Assembly: GCF_003026105.1 (NCBI RefSeq)
Contig: NZ_PYNW01000002.1
Span: 124,001-188,000, forward strand
DNA length: 64,000 bases
Direction of reading: 5' to 3'
From: Photobacterium sp. GB-56
GTDB lineage: Bacteria > Pseudomonadota > Gammaproteobacteria > Enterobacterales > Vibrionaceae
Shown here: one piece after another, positions 19,570 through 28,562 of the stretch
Layout: each line of letters starts with the position of its first letter
Numbering within the stretch: position 1 is the first letter of the stretch
Position numbers and translations under genes: made by a program
The notes under the pieces: generated by a model
Told to the model about the DNA's origin: nothing
What the model saw: only the letters and a program-made list of their open reading frames with translations
Databases searched by the model: none

Positions 19570-20670
19570 ATGATAATGAAACATAAATACATTCCAGTCA
19601 TAGTCTTCGCTGCTGTAAGTATTATGCTTATTGGTTGTAACCAAGAGATCCTGTCCGACTCTTCTCCTCATAAACAGCATTCATCGAAGGTCGTTCAAGT
19701 AGAGACCCAGCCCGTAACAGCTCGCACGTTGACGGAGCAGGTCATGGGCTATGGGGTAGTGAAAAGCCATAATTCGGTTGCGCTAAAAAGTTTAGAGACG
19801 AGTCAAATAACCGCTATCTACTTCAAGGCTGGGGAAGCAGTTAAGAAAGGCCAGCTATTAGTGCAGTTTGATCCTTCGTCGGCTAAAGCAAAAGTTGCAC
19901 GAGATCAGGCACAACTTAACGCCACTAAACAAACATGGCTACGACAAAAAGAGTTAGTGAACAAAGGTGTCGTTGCGCGAAGTACTTATGATGACAGCGA
20001 AAGTGATTATAAACAGGCCTTAGCGCAACTAGAGCAAGATGAATCTCAACTTACAGAGTTGGCAATCAAAGCGCCATTTGATGGTGTGATCAGTCAAACT
20101 GATTTTCATGTTGGCGACGTGGTAACTGTGGGTAATACCCTTGCAACCTTATACACCCCAGATCAATTGTCGATTGAATATCAACTGCCAGCAGCACAAA
20201 AACAAGATTACCGTCTTGATCAAACAGTGACGGTTTATTCAGAGCTTACACCTTCTAAATATGCTCACGGCACGGTAAGTTACGTGTCTCCAAATATTGC
20301 AATGGGCCTTGTGACTTTAAAAGCGCAGTTACCTGACGCGAAACAGTTTTCACCAGGGCAAAACGTGAAAGTTGTTCAGCAAACACGACAATTACTTCAG
20401 CAAGTTACGATTCCCACCTCATCACTTATCACCAATATTCAAGGCGCACAGGTATTTATTGTTGTGAACAATAAAGCCAGATTACGCGATGTTAAAGTCG
20501 GTCAGTACTACGACGGTTATGTACAGATTCTGTCTGGGTTAGCGGTAGGAGATCAATTAGTGATTAATGGACAAAACTACCTACGAACTGACCAAAAAGT
20601 GGAAGTCACGTCCGCGCAACAGCCAACGACACAATCATCATTACAGTCAGTAACGGCAGGTAAAAAATGA
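19570..20670 (+). CDS. RND efflux periplasmic adaptor (MFP) lipoprotein
   Basis: A 366-residue membrane-fusion protein. The N-terminus is a lipoprotein signal ending in IMLIGC, so it is anchored in the inner membrane and faces the periplasm. The first barrel-lipoyl half includes VALKSLETSQITAIYFKAGE and AVKKGQLLVQFDPS. A helical hairpin follows at about 105-160 (QLNATKQTWLRQKELVNKGV). The second lipoyl half is APFDGVISQTDFHVGDVVTVG, and beta-barrel and membrane-proximal domains come after. It links an RND pump to an outer-membrane channel, which is not in this window. ATG at 19576 is an alternative start; neither has a strong ribosome site. Its stop overlaps the RND pump start by 4 bases (ATGA), implying translational coupling. 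Confidence 0.92.
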   Translation: MIMKHKYIPVIVFAAVSIMLIGCNQEILSDSSPHKQHSSKVVQVETQPVTARTLTEQVMGYGVVKSHNSVALKSLETSQITAIYFKAGEAVKKGQLLVQFDPSSAKAKVARDQAQLNATKQTWLRQKELVNKGVVARSTYDDSESDYKQALAQLEQDESQLTELAIKAPFDGVISQTDFHVGDVVTVGNTLATLYTPDQLSIEYQLPAAQKQDYRLDQTVTVYSELTPSKYAHGTVSYVSPNIAMGLVTLKAQLPDAKQFSPGQNVKVVQQTRQLLQQVTIPTSSLITNIQGAQVFIVVNNKARLRDVKVGQYYDGYVQILSGLAVGDQLVINGQNYLRTDQKVEVTSAQQPTTQSSLQSVTAGKK

Positions 20671-23600
20671 AATTAACGGAGCTGTGTTTACGCCGTCCGG
20701 TGTTATGTACTGTATTGTGGTTGATCCCTGTATTCATTGGTCTGATTTTTTGTCAAAAGTTGCCTTGGCGCTATACCCCACAAATTAGCCAATCCAAAAT
20801 TCAAGTGACCGTCCATGATAGTGCGTTAGCGGCACAAAATATGATGACTGAAGTGTTGATCCCGATTCAAAATGCTATTGCTGGTACAGAGGGAATCAGC
20901 CATTTATCAGCGACTGCACGTCAAGGGCGAGGCAATATCATTATCGATGTCGCATCGAGTGTTGATGACAGTGAAATCGATACCTTAGTCAGTGAAATTC
21001 ATAATGATATTGGTAATATTGAAAACAAGTTACCTGATGATATTTCGCCGAAAGTGACCAAATCAGACGATCAGGGAATGCCTGCGATGTTGATTGGTTT
21101 AACACCTGGCCCCCATCAAGCGGAATATGAATTTCACCAGTATGGTATTGATACGCTATTACCACAGTTAGAACAATTACCTGCCGCAGGCGCGGTAAGT
21201 GTAGCGCCAAGCTCTAGTCAATCAGTGTTGATCACCCTAAATCCCGATAAAGTGTATTACTATGGTTTGACGCTGAATAATGTGATTAACAAAATCACTG
21301 ACGTAAACAGCATTACAGCGATCAGCGGAAAAACATCCGGTACAGAAAGCCAGTATCAGTTGGTCTCAACTGGGGCGATTTCAAGTCTTGATGATATTAA
21401 AAAGACCATTATTGCGACTTATCAGCAGCAACCTATTCGATTAGATCAAGTGGCAGATATCACGATTGGTACACCAAGCAGCCAACGTGAAGTGAAACCG
21501 CTGGTGGATTTCTCGAAGAAAAATGCCATGCTGTTTGTGTTAAATCCTCAGTACACCGCAACGGCAAACCCACTGGTACTCTCTGAACAAGTTCACGGCT
21601 TGTTAGATTCAATGACCTTACCAAGCGGCATGCAAGCGAAAGTCTTGCTGGATAAATCGACCTTTATTATTACCGCACTAGAAGATGTGTATATTGCGAT
21701 CGGTCTAGCGGTAATACTGGTTGCGGGTGTTATCTGGTTATTCCTTGGTAATTTGCGTATTGCCTTGATTCCAATTGTGACTATTCCTGTCTGTTTATCC
21801 TGTTCGTTCATCATTCTTAAATTGGCAGGTTTTAGCATTAACTCTTTGACACTCCTTGCGATGCTATTGGCGGTAGGGCTGGTGGTGGACGACGCTATCG
21901 TAGTGGTCGAAAATGTCCACCGTCAATTACGTTTCCATGATTCCGTATTTAAGGCAACAGCCATTGCTTGTCGCCAAATCGGTTTCGCTATTATTGCAAC
22001 AACCTTAACCCTAGCTGCGGTTTATATACCGGTAGGTTTAGTCGATGGGATTACTGGACAATTGTTCCAGCAGTTCGCTTTTACTTTAGCGGGAACGGTG
22101 ATTATTTCTGGTATTGTAGCGCTGACATTATCACCCATGATGTGCAGCAAAATGATGAATCATAAACCTGCAGGGCGTTTTGAAAATGGAGTGAATAAAC
22201 AATTAGATCGCTTATCTAATGCTTATCATCGAATGTTATCAGTCACCATTGATTGGCGAAAAACGACCTTATTAGTGATGGTCGTTGTTTTGGCTAGTAG
22301 CTATTGGCCATTTACCCAAACGCCATCAGAAATGCTACCAGATGAGGATTCAGGGCAAATATTTTTATTTCAGCCCTTGGTGGGAAGTAGCGACGACACC
22401 AGTCAGCAAAAAATGATCGATAACATGAATACGCAGCTTAAGCATATTCCTGATATTGCGCATGTTGCGATTCTTGCTAGTACTGATTTTATTCGTGGTT
22501 TTGTGACCTTAAAACCGTGGCAAGAACGTGATTTATCAGCACAGAAAATCAGTGAAATGATCAATGCGCGATTAAAAGCAGGTGGCAACCGTGTTTATAC
22601 CGGCGTTATTCCTGCAATTGAAACAGGTGGTGGCCGTCGTGGTAACAGTGGCGGTATCGATATCAATGTCAGTAGTAGTGTTGATGAGCAAGTGCTGGCA
22701 AAAGAGCTGACCGAAGTGACTTATAAAATCCAACAGTCACCGTTATTTTCTAATGCGCGTAGTAATCTTAAATTCGATCAGAACCAATTTAAGATTAATA
22801 TTAATCGCGTATTAGCTTCACAATATGATGTGCCGCTCCGCAATATTCAGCAAATCCTCAAGTTGGCAATGAGTGGTAAGAGTTTCAGTAATGATATGAG
22901 CTATCAAGGAACCAATTATCCGCTGCATGTACAGTTGGAATCCTTGTTTACTCTGACGCCTGATTCATTAAAACAGCTGATGATTGCTAATAAGAAAGGG
23001 CAATTAGTGCCGATGTCTGCGTTGATTAGTATAGAGAATGAAGTAGGGCCACGCTCACTTGAGCAATATGACAGGGCGACCTCTGCCTCACTGGCTATTC
23101 GATTGGCTGATGGTGTCAGCATGGGCGAGGGCATTGCTGCCTTAAACCGTATGCTGCCAGATATTTTACCCACGAATGCTAATTACACCTATGTGGACGA
23201 AGCCAAACAGTACCTTGATGCAAACCAACAAATGCTGTTTGTATTTATCGCTGCATTAATCTTCATCTATATGGTATTGAGTGCGCAATTTGAGAGTGTC
23301 GTCGATGCGTTAGTGGTCATGCTATCACTCCCCATTACATTATCAGTGGCGCTATGGGCGTTGTATTTTAGTGATTTCACCTTAAATGTGTATTCACAAA
23401 TAGGCTTAGTGACACTGATAGGTTTGATTTGTAAGCACGGTATATTAATCACTGAGTTTGCTAATGAATTACAAGCCGAAGGGTTAGCACCGCGAGAAGC
23501 GATCCTCAAAGCGACCAAAACCCGTTTGCGTCCAATATTAATGACTTCACTGACAATGATATTAGGCTCGTTACCATTATTGTGGGAATCAGGGCCGGGA

Positions 23601-23744
23601 GCTAATGCGATGGGCTCACTGGGGATCATTATTATCGCTGGTATGGCACTAGGTATTGTTGATCCATTATTTGTCGTGCCAAGTGTGTATTTGATGGTGC
23701 AAAAATTAAAGCGCAAAAAGAACATTAACGCTCACGAATCTTAA
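20667..23744 (+). CDS. RND efflux pump, inner-membrane subunit (AcrB-like)
   Basis: A 1025-residue proton-driven transporter of the hydrophobe/amphiphile efflux family, of standard length with 12 membrane helices and two large periplasmic loops. It starts MKLTELCLRRPVLCTVLW, typical of the family. Helix 4 has LAVGLVVDDAIVVVENVHR with the paired Asp of the proton relay, and helix 10 has LIGLICKHGILITEFANE with the relay Lys. The C-terminal block TRLRPILMTSLTMILGSLP is also characteristic. It works with the overlapping adaptor gene upstream and an outer-membrane factor encoded elsewhere. The substrate range (drugs, bile salts, detergents) cannot be deduced. It ends at a strong hairpin at 23772. 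Confidence 0.94.
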   Translation: MKLTELCLRRPVLCTVLWLIPVFIGLIFCQKLPWRYTPQISQSKIQVTVHDSALAAQNMMTEVLIPIQNAIAGTEGISHLSATARQGRGNIIIDVASSVDDSEIDTLVSEIHNDIGNIENKLPDDISPKVTKSDDQGMPAMLIGLTPGPHQAEYEFHQYGIDTLLPQLEQLPAAGAVSVAPSSSQSVLITLNPDKVYYYGLTLNNVINKITDVNSITAISGKTSGTESQYQLVSTGAISSLDDIKKTIIATYQQQPIRLDQVADITIGTPSSQREVKPLVDFSKKNAMLFVLNPQYTATANPLVLSEQVHGLLDSMTLPSGMQAKVLLDKSTFIITALEDVYIAIGLAVILVAGVIWLFLGNLRIALIPIVTIPVCLSCSFIILKLAGFSINSLTLLAMLLAVGLVVDDAIVVVENVHRQLRFHDSVFKATAIACRQIGFAIIATTLTLAAVYIPVGLVDGITGQLFQQFAFTLAGTVIISGIVALTLSPMMCSKMMNHKPAGRFENGVNKQLDRLSNAYHRMLSVTIDWRKTTLLVMVVVLASSYWPFTQTPSEMLPDEDSGQIFLFQPLVGSSDDTSQQKMIDNMNTQLKHIPDIAHVAILASTDFIRGFVTLKPWQERDLSAQKISEMINARLKAGGNRVYTGVIPAIETGGGRRGNSGGIDINVSSSVDEQVLAKELTEVTYKIQQSPLFSNARSNLKFDQNQFKININRVLASQYDVPLRNIQQILKLAMSGKSFSNDMSYQGTNYPLHVQLESLFTLTPDSLKQLMIANKKGQLVPMSALISIENEVGPRSLEQYDRATSASLAIRLADGVSMGEGIAALNRMLPDILPTNANYTYVDEAKQYLDANQQMLFVFIAALIFIYMVLSAQFESVVDALVVMLSLPITLSVALWALYFSDFTLNVYSQIGLVTLIGLICKHGILITEFANELQAEGLAPREAILKATKTRLRPILMTSLTMILGSLPLLWESGPGANAMGSLGIIIIAGMALGIVDPLFVVPSVYLMVQKLKRKKNINAHES

Positions 23745-23771
23745 CGCATCAGTGGTGCGTTAGAGATAAAG

Positions 23772-23806
23772 AAAAACGCAGCCAAGTTGGCTGCGTTTTG
23801 TTTTTA
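23772..23806 (+). terminator. Terminator of the RND operon
   Basis: A 13-base-pair stem, AAAACGCAGCCAA with TTGGCTGCGTTTT, followed by a T-rich run. It is symmetrical enough to serve also the convergent TMAO reductase gene. Confidence 0.9.
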
Positions 23807-23854
23807 TTATATTGTCACCGAAAATATTTCAGCGTTTAAAGTGAATGGGTTCAA

Positions 23855-26497
23855 TCACTCTTTTTTTGCATTCTCTTTTAAGAAATCAAGTACAAGCTTA
23901 CGGTCTTTATCGTTTAGACCTGCGCGTGGGAACATACTTGTTGTAATACCTTTCCACTGCTTGTAAGTGAAGTCACTTGGGTGTGGTGCTGCGTGACATA
24001 GAGTACAGCTACCGTAGAACAGTTTCTCACCCGGTGATTGCTGTGGACCTTGCTCTGCTGCAACCGCTTTTAAGCGCTTACCTAATTGTAGTGACCAAAT
24101 ATCCACTTGGAATTTAGACTTAACAATTTGCGGTGGCTCATACGCTTTGTTTGGTGTTAGTACATCAGTACATTTCTTGAAGTAAGCCAAACAGGTATTA
24201 GCACTGGTTGCCTGTGCTAAACCACTACTTGTTTTACTGCTGGTTAGCATGTTGATAGAGCCGGAGTTACAACGGCCTTTCTCATCAAGCTGTAGCCATG
24301 CACCTTCGTGAATGTAAATAACACCTGGCATTGCTTCATCAGTAATGCGTGCACCCGCAAGTAGCGCACCACGGTCGTTGTACACTTCAATCACATCGCC
24401 ATCTTTCACGCCACGTGCTGCCGCATCATCTTTGTTGATAAGCACAATCTGACGACCATCAACAGACTCGTAGCTATTCACATCAGCGTTAGCCATTTGT
24501 GAGTGTAGACGCATCCATGGGTGTGGGCTTAGTACGTGAACCTGATCTTTCTTCGCATTACCTAACCATTCAAATGGGGGCATCCATTGTGGCATGGGTG
24601 GACACTCAAAGGCTTTAAACTTCGCAAGTGTTTCACTGTAAAGTTCGATCTTACCACTTGGCGTATGAAGTGGGTTTTTCTCAGGATCGGCGTAGAAATC
24701 ACCATGACGAACAAAGCTGTTAGCATCAGCAGGTGTTGATAGGTGAGTAATGCCGTTTTGCCAGAATGTTTTGAAGTCATCTGTCGCATCAGAAGCTTCG
24801 TAAGAGGCTCTAATGTGTTGGTACATGGTTTTACCGTCAGTAAACTCTTTATGTACGTTAAACATGAAGGCAAGACGAGAGAAGATTTCGTAATCGTCTA
24901 GGCTTTCACCTACAGGCTCAACCACTTTACGCATCGCATAAATTTTGTTGTTGCTGTAAGTACCACCAGAAGTGATGTCGTCACGCTCTAGTGTTGTTGT
25001 TGTTGGGAGCACGATATCTGAGTATTTCGCCGTTGCACACCACCAAGGGTCTTGACAGATAATGGTGTCAATATTCTCGTTAAGCGCTTGGATTAACTCA
25101 TTAGTATCTTGCTGGTGCGAAAGAAGGTTGTTACCTGCGTTATAGATCAATTTCGCTTTTGGTAACGTTAGGTTCGCGCCATCACGGGTGTAGGCTTTAC
25201 CTGGGTTTTTCAACATATCTGAAATCATAACAACCGGACATGTTTTAGTGATTGGGTTACGACCTTGAGATAGACCGATAGGCATACGCTTACCAGACGT
25301 TGGCATACCACCGTTACCATAGTGCCAGCTAAAGCCTGTCCCTTCACCCGGCTTACCAATCTTACCTGCAATCGCAGCAAAGTTGATGATAGACCAGTGG
25401 ATCATTTCACCGTGATCAGCACGTTGTAGTGCCCAACCCGCTGCGATTTGAGTACGTTTAGTTACACAAAGCTCTGCAATTTCAACGATTTTAGCGGCAG
25501 GAAGACCAGTGATCTTTTCTGCCCACTCTGGTGTTTTCTCAATACCGTCTTCTTTACCCATTAGGTAATCAAGGTACTTATCAAAACCTACAGTGTACTT
25601 ATCTAAATAAGCTTGATCGTTCTTACCTGTTTTACATAGGTGGTAAGACATCGCAGTAAATAGCGCAGTATCCGTGTTAGGACGGATATTGATCATTTCA
25701 CTGTCAAGAGCTTTGTCCGTTTGGGTTTTCTGAGGGTTAATAGAGATAAACTTAATGCCTTTCTCTTTAAACGCTTCCCAGTGCTTTTGCATTGAGTGGT
25801 CTGCAACACGGAATTCAACACGGTTTGTTTTCCAAGGATCACAACCAATGAATAGAACAGCTTCTGTATTATCTTCTATGATTTTCCACGCGGTTTGTGG
25901 TGAGTACACTTCCATATCACCAATAACGTGAGGAAGAATAACTTCAGATGCACCAGCGGAGTAATCACCCGCACAGATACTTTGACCGCCAATAAGGTTA
26001 AAGAAACGACCTTGTAGGGTTTGTGGACGGTTAAGGCCACTGTGAGACCAACCACCGTAAGAAGAACTGAATACCGCTTCATTACCGTGATTTTCGATTG
26101 TACGCGCAATACAGAAAGCCGCTAGGGCAATTGCCGTGTCCCAATCAACACGAACAAACGGTTCTTTACCACGTAAATGCGGATTGTGATTGCCTAATGG
26201 ATCTTCAAGCAGAGACTTACGCACCATAGGGTATTTAATACGTGTGTCAGAATAAGTACGGCTTAACACACCTTTAGTCAACATTTCTGTTGGGAATGGG
26301 TCAACGTCGTTCAGTGGTTGAACGCCAATTAACTTACCTTCTTTAACAACCGCTTTAAAAGGACCATAGTGAGATGCAGATGGAATAACTTGCGTGTCAG
26401 CCGCAAATACCTTGCCTGCAGGAAAAAGTGTGAGTCCGTTGGCAGCAATCGCGGTTGCTACCGAACCTTTTAAAAAGTTTCGACGTGATAGGGTCAT
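23855..26497 (-). CDS. TMAO/biotin-sulfoxide reductase (TorZ-like) with fused haem c domain
   Basis: I chose the ATG at 26497 (880 residues) because MTLSRRNFLKG then forms a proper twin-arginine signal; an upstream in-frame start adds 19 unlikely residues. The mature protein is a periplasmic molybdopterin oxidoreductase of the DMSO-reductase type II-like TorA/TorZ/BisC group: MVRKSLLEDPLGN, then GDYSAGASEVILPHVIGDME, whose Ser should ligate molybdenum, later SWHYGNGGMPT and LHSQMANADVNSYE. It would reduce trimethylamine N-oxide or related S/N-oxides. Unusually, after the normal end there is a linker rich in Gln and Pro, then a C-terminal c-type haem domain with CTLCH at 831-835. E. coli TorZ and TorA lack it. 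That domain resembles the last haem domain of the divergent TorC. The reductase needs bis-MGD (mobB is at 54924). Substrate is inferred from family and the torC neighbour. Confidence 0.9.
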   Translation of the reverse strand: MTLSRRNFLKGSVATAIAANGLTLFPAGKVFAADTQVIPSASHYGPFKAVVKEGKLIGVQPLNDVDPFPTEMLTKGVLSRTYSDTRIKYPMVRKSLLEDPLGNHNPHLRGKEPFVRVDWDTAIALAAFCIARTIENHGNEAVFSSSYGGWSHSGLNRPQTLQGRFFNLIGGQSICAGDYSAGASEVILPHVIGDMEVYSPQTAWKIIEDNTEAVLFIGCDPWKTNRVEFRVADHSMQKHWEAFKEKGIKFISINPQKTQTDKALDSEMINIRPNTDTALFTAMSYHLCKTGKNDQAYLDKYTVGFDKYLDYLMGKEDGIEKTPEWAEKITGLPAAKIVEIAELCVTKRTQIAAGWALQRADHGEMIHWSIINFAAIAGKIGKPGEGTGFSWHYGNGGMPTSGKRMPIGLSQGRNPITKTCPVVMISDMLKNPGKAYTRDGANLTLPKAKLIYNAGNNLLSHQQDTNELIQALNENIDTIICQDPWWCATAKYSDIVLPTTTTLERDDITSGGTYSNNKIYAMRKVVEPVGESLDDYEIFSRLAFMFNVHKEFTDGKTMYQHIRASYEASDATDDFKTFWQNGITHLSTPADANSFVRHGDFYADPEKNPLHTPSGKIELYSETLAKFKAFECPPMPQWMPPFEWLGNAKKDQVHVLSPHPWMRLHSQMANADVNSYESVDGRQIVLINKDDAAARGVKDGDVIEVYNDRGALLAGARITDEAMPGVIYIHEGAWLQLDEKGRCNSGSINMLTSSKTSSGLAQATSANTCLAYFKKCTDVLTPNKAYEPPQIVKSKFQVDIWSLQLGKRLKAVAAEQGPQQSPGEKLFYGSCTLCHAAPHPSDFTYKQWKGITTSMFPRAGLNDKDRKLVLDFLKENAKKE

Positions 26498-27072
26498 AAT
26501 TATATTCCGAAGACAGTCCGAGTTATAAAAAATTAAGGCAAAATATGCGCCCAATATTTATTCGGTATTGATGCCTATTTTTTTAATAATTCTTGATAGG
26601 CTACACGGAAATGAGAAATATATTATAGGGCCAAATGGAAAGTAAGTTTTCAAAAAAGATCACCTAAGTTTAATATGTTTAATGGTCGATATAAATCCTA
26701 GAATATTTAGCGCATTAAGCAAAGGTTAATTGAAAATCATTATCAATAGCGACCTTGTTAAGATGGTATAATAATAATTGTGACAAGCATTAACCTGACA
26801 ATTAGTTGATTATTAATAGATAAATGTGATTTTGTTTCAATAATTCTTGATTGTGTTACAAATAGTAAAAGACTATTGACAGATAAAAAACATTTAGAGC
26901 TCTAAATAATTCAAGTTAATAATCAATCACAAAATCAACGTAATGAATTATATTAATAAAAATTTATTTTTTATTAATAACTCGCATTGCCGTATTCATA
27001 TTCGACTGCTATTTTTGTACGTAACATTTTCTTTTAACGTCATTTTGACGTTTAATTCATTTTGGAACATCA
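26498..27072. other. torZ-like/torC divergent regulatory region
   Basis: 575 bases, very AT-rich, between the divergent TMAO reductase and torC. I see a good TTGACA at 26876-26881 pointing towards torC, with only a poor -10 about 18 bases on, and a Fur-box-like site at 26732. A sequence TATTCATAT near 26994 resembles part of an E. coli TorR box, but one weak match is not enough to call a TorR site. The short open frame at 26943-27191 overlaps torC in another frame and is not credible. Confidence 0.5.
26732..26744. promoter_or_regulatory. Possible Fur box
   Basis: GAAAATCATTATC matches 12 of 13 positions of the right two-thirds of the Fur consensus (GATAATCATTATC). The left third is poor. Iron control would make sense for haem-rich TMAO respiration, but one site found by eye in AT-rich DNA is weak evidence. 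Confidence 0.35.
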
Positions 27073-28251
27073 ATGAAGAAGCTCTGGCACTTTCTTATAA
27101 AGCCAAGCAGTCGCTATTCCGTTTTAGCAATTGCTGTTGTTTGTGTATTAATTACACTTGCAGGCGTATTTACTTTCCACAAATCGATTGAATTCACTTC
27201 TACTAACGAGTTTTGTACTGCTTGTCACTCGATGAAGGAAAACTACAACGAATATAAAACAAGCATTCACTTTAAGAACGCTTATGGTGTTCGTGCACAG
27301 TGTCGTGATTGTCATATTCCTGAAAATAACCCAATTGCTTTCATGAAGGCGAAATTGGGCGGTATTGGTGATATCTATAGTGAGTTCATTAGTAAAGATA
27401 TCGATACACCGAAGAAATTCGAAGAAAATCGTCTACGCATGGCACAGAATGTTTGGAAGATGATGAAAGAGACCAATTCAGCGACGTGTAAGAGCTGTCA
27501 CTCTTACTCTGCGATGGATCATGCTAAGCAATCACCAGCAGCAGCGGCTGCAATGACAGGCGCTGCAGCGAAAGATATGAACTGTATCGAGTGTCACAAA
27601 GGTATTGCTCACCAGTTGCCACATATCAACAACGATTTCCAAGCAACGTTTAAGCAATTAAGCATTAATGCAGCGAAAGCGCCTGAAGCGACAACACTTT
27701 ACTCTCTAACATCTAAGCAGTTGTTTGTGAAAGATGCAGCTTCTGATGATGCACAAGGTCAATTGTACCCAGCATCAGAAGTGAAAGTTGTTGGCCAAAG
27801 CGGTGACATGCTAAAAGTTGAACTAACCGGTTGGGAAATCAAAGGTTCAACAACTGGTATGTTAGTTCAAGATATGGCGAAACAAATCCAAACCGCGTCT
27901 ATTGATCCTGAACTACAAAAAACACAGAAAGTGTTGAACACACAAACAGCGACTGATGGTCAAGTATGGCAGCAAGTTCAAGTTGAAGCGTGGATGACAC
28001 AACGTGATATGCTTGCAAGCATCAAGCCTATTTGGGGTTACGGTAAAGAAATCCTAGATGCAAGCTGTAACCAGTGTCACGCAACGCCAGAGCCAAAACA
28101 CCTAACTGCAAACGCATGGGTTGATGGCCTAAAAGCAATGCAACAGTACTACACACTTGATAAGAACGAAGAGCGTGTATTACTTAAATATCTACAAGCT
28201 CACGCTAAAGATGCACCAGCAGAATCAGCGGCAGAGCAAGCAACTGAGTAA
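27073..28251 (+). CDS. torC: Pentahaem c-type cytochrome TorC
   Basis: A 392-residue membrane-anchored cytochrome of the NapC/NirT/TorC family. It has one N-terminal membrane helix (about residues 17-36) and then four haem sites in the NapC-like part: CTACH 48-52, CRDCH 77-81, CKSCH 139-143 and CIECH 171-175. A fifth, CNQCH at 332-336, lies in a C-terminal mono-haem domain. The five-haem layout separates TorC/TorY from four-haem NapC. It takes electrons from menaquinol in the inner membrane and passes them to the periplasmic TMAO reductase encoded divergently. The C-terminal domain ends with an Ala/Glu-rich tail. In E. coli the C-terminal domain of TorC also takes part in signalling to TorS. 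A hairpin terminator follows at 28296. TorY is the alternative name. Confidence 0.93.
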   Translation: MKKLWHFLIKPSSRYSVLAIAVVCVLITLAGVFTFHKSIEFTSTNEFCTACHSMKENYNEYKTSIHFKNAYGVRAQCRDCHIPENNPIAFMKAKLGGIGDIYSEFISKDIDTPKKFEENRLRMAQNVWKMMKETNSATCKSCHSYSAMDHAKQSPAAAAAMTGAAAKDMNCIECHKGIAHQLPHINNDFQATFKQLSINAAKAPEATTLYSLTSKQLFVKDAASDDAQGQLYPASEVKVVGQSGDMLKVELTGWEIKGSTTGMLVQDMAKQIQTASIDPELQKTQKVLNTQTATDGQVWQQVQVEAWMTQRDMLASIKPIWGYGKEILDASCNQCHATPEPKHLTANAWVDGLKAMQQYYTLDKNEERVLLKYLQAHAKDAPAESAAEQATE

Positions 28252-28295
28252 GATCACTTGCTAAAAAATAGATAGCTTGCGGTAACGCAACACCG

Positions 28296-28328
28296 AAAGG
28301 GAATCTGAGAAATCAGGTTCCCTTTTTT
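28296..28328 (+). terminator. torC terminator
   Basis: AAGGGAA and TTCCCTT flank an inner CTGA/TCAG pairing (AAGGGAATCTGA ... TCAGGTTCCCTT), followed by six T, about 45 bases after the torC stop. Confidence 0.85.
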
Positions 28329-28356
28329 AATATATTGATTATTTTCTCTGTTGACC

Positions 28357-28432
28357 TTGTCTCTTGAGACAATACTTTTATTTTTAGTGTTAAGCCTTTT
28401 GTTTCCTCAACAACACTAAATTGAATTTAGTG
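28357..28432. other. Two unexplained hairpins between torC and yccS
   Basis: In the 311-base gap between torC and yccS, besides the two terminators, there are two perfect small hairpins: TTGTCTC/GAGACAA at 28357-28372, followed by a T-rich stretch, and CACTAAAT/ATTTAGTG at 28414-28432. They do not belong to the neighbouring terminators and could be part of a small RNA. No promoter is obvious. Confidence 0.35.
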
Positions 28433-28505
28433 CCTATAGGGCTTCTTATTAAGCATGTGTACAAACGTTAACGCTGGCTTGAGAGTTGAATAAATAGTAA
28501 ACATT

Positions 28506-28540
28506 AAAAAAGGACTGAATGTTTCCACTCAGTCCTTTTT
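28506..28540 (-). terminator. yccS terminator (bidirectional)
   Basis: AAAAAGGACTGA pairs with TCAGTCCTTTTT around a 10-base loop. It lies just beyond the stop of yccS on the minus strand and has A and T runs on both flanks. Confidence 0.9.
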
Positions 28541-28562
28541 GTGTTTTTCACAATATTAAATA

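Noticed and set aside
26985-27005. TATTCATAT resembling an E. coli TorR box upstream of torC
   Set aside because: TorR acts on several spaced boxes; I see only one partial match in AT-rich DNA, so no site is called.
26943-27191. 82-codon plus-strand frame overlapping the start of torC
   Set aside because: It has no ribosome site, is rich in Asn, Phe and Cys as expected for random AT-rich DNA, and overlaps a certain gene.
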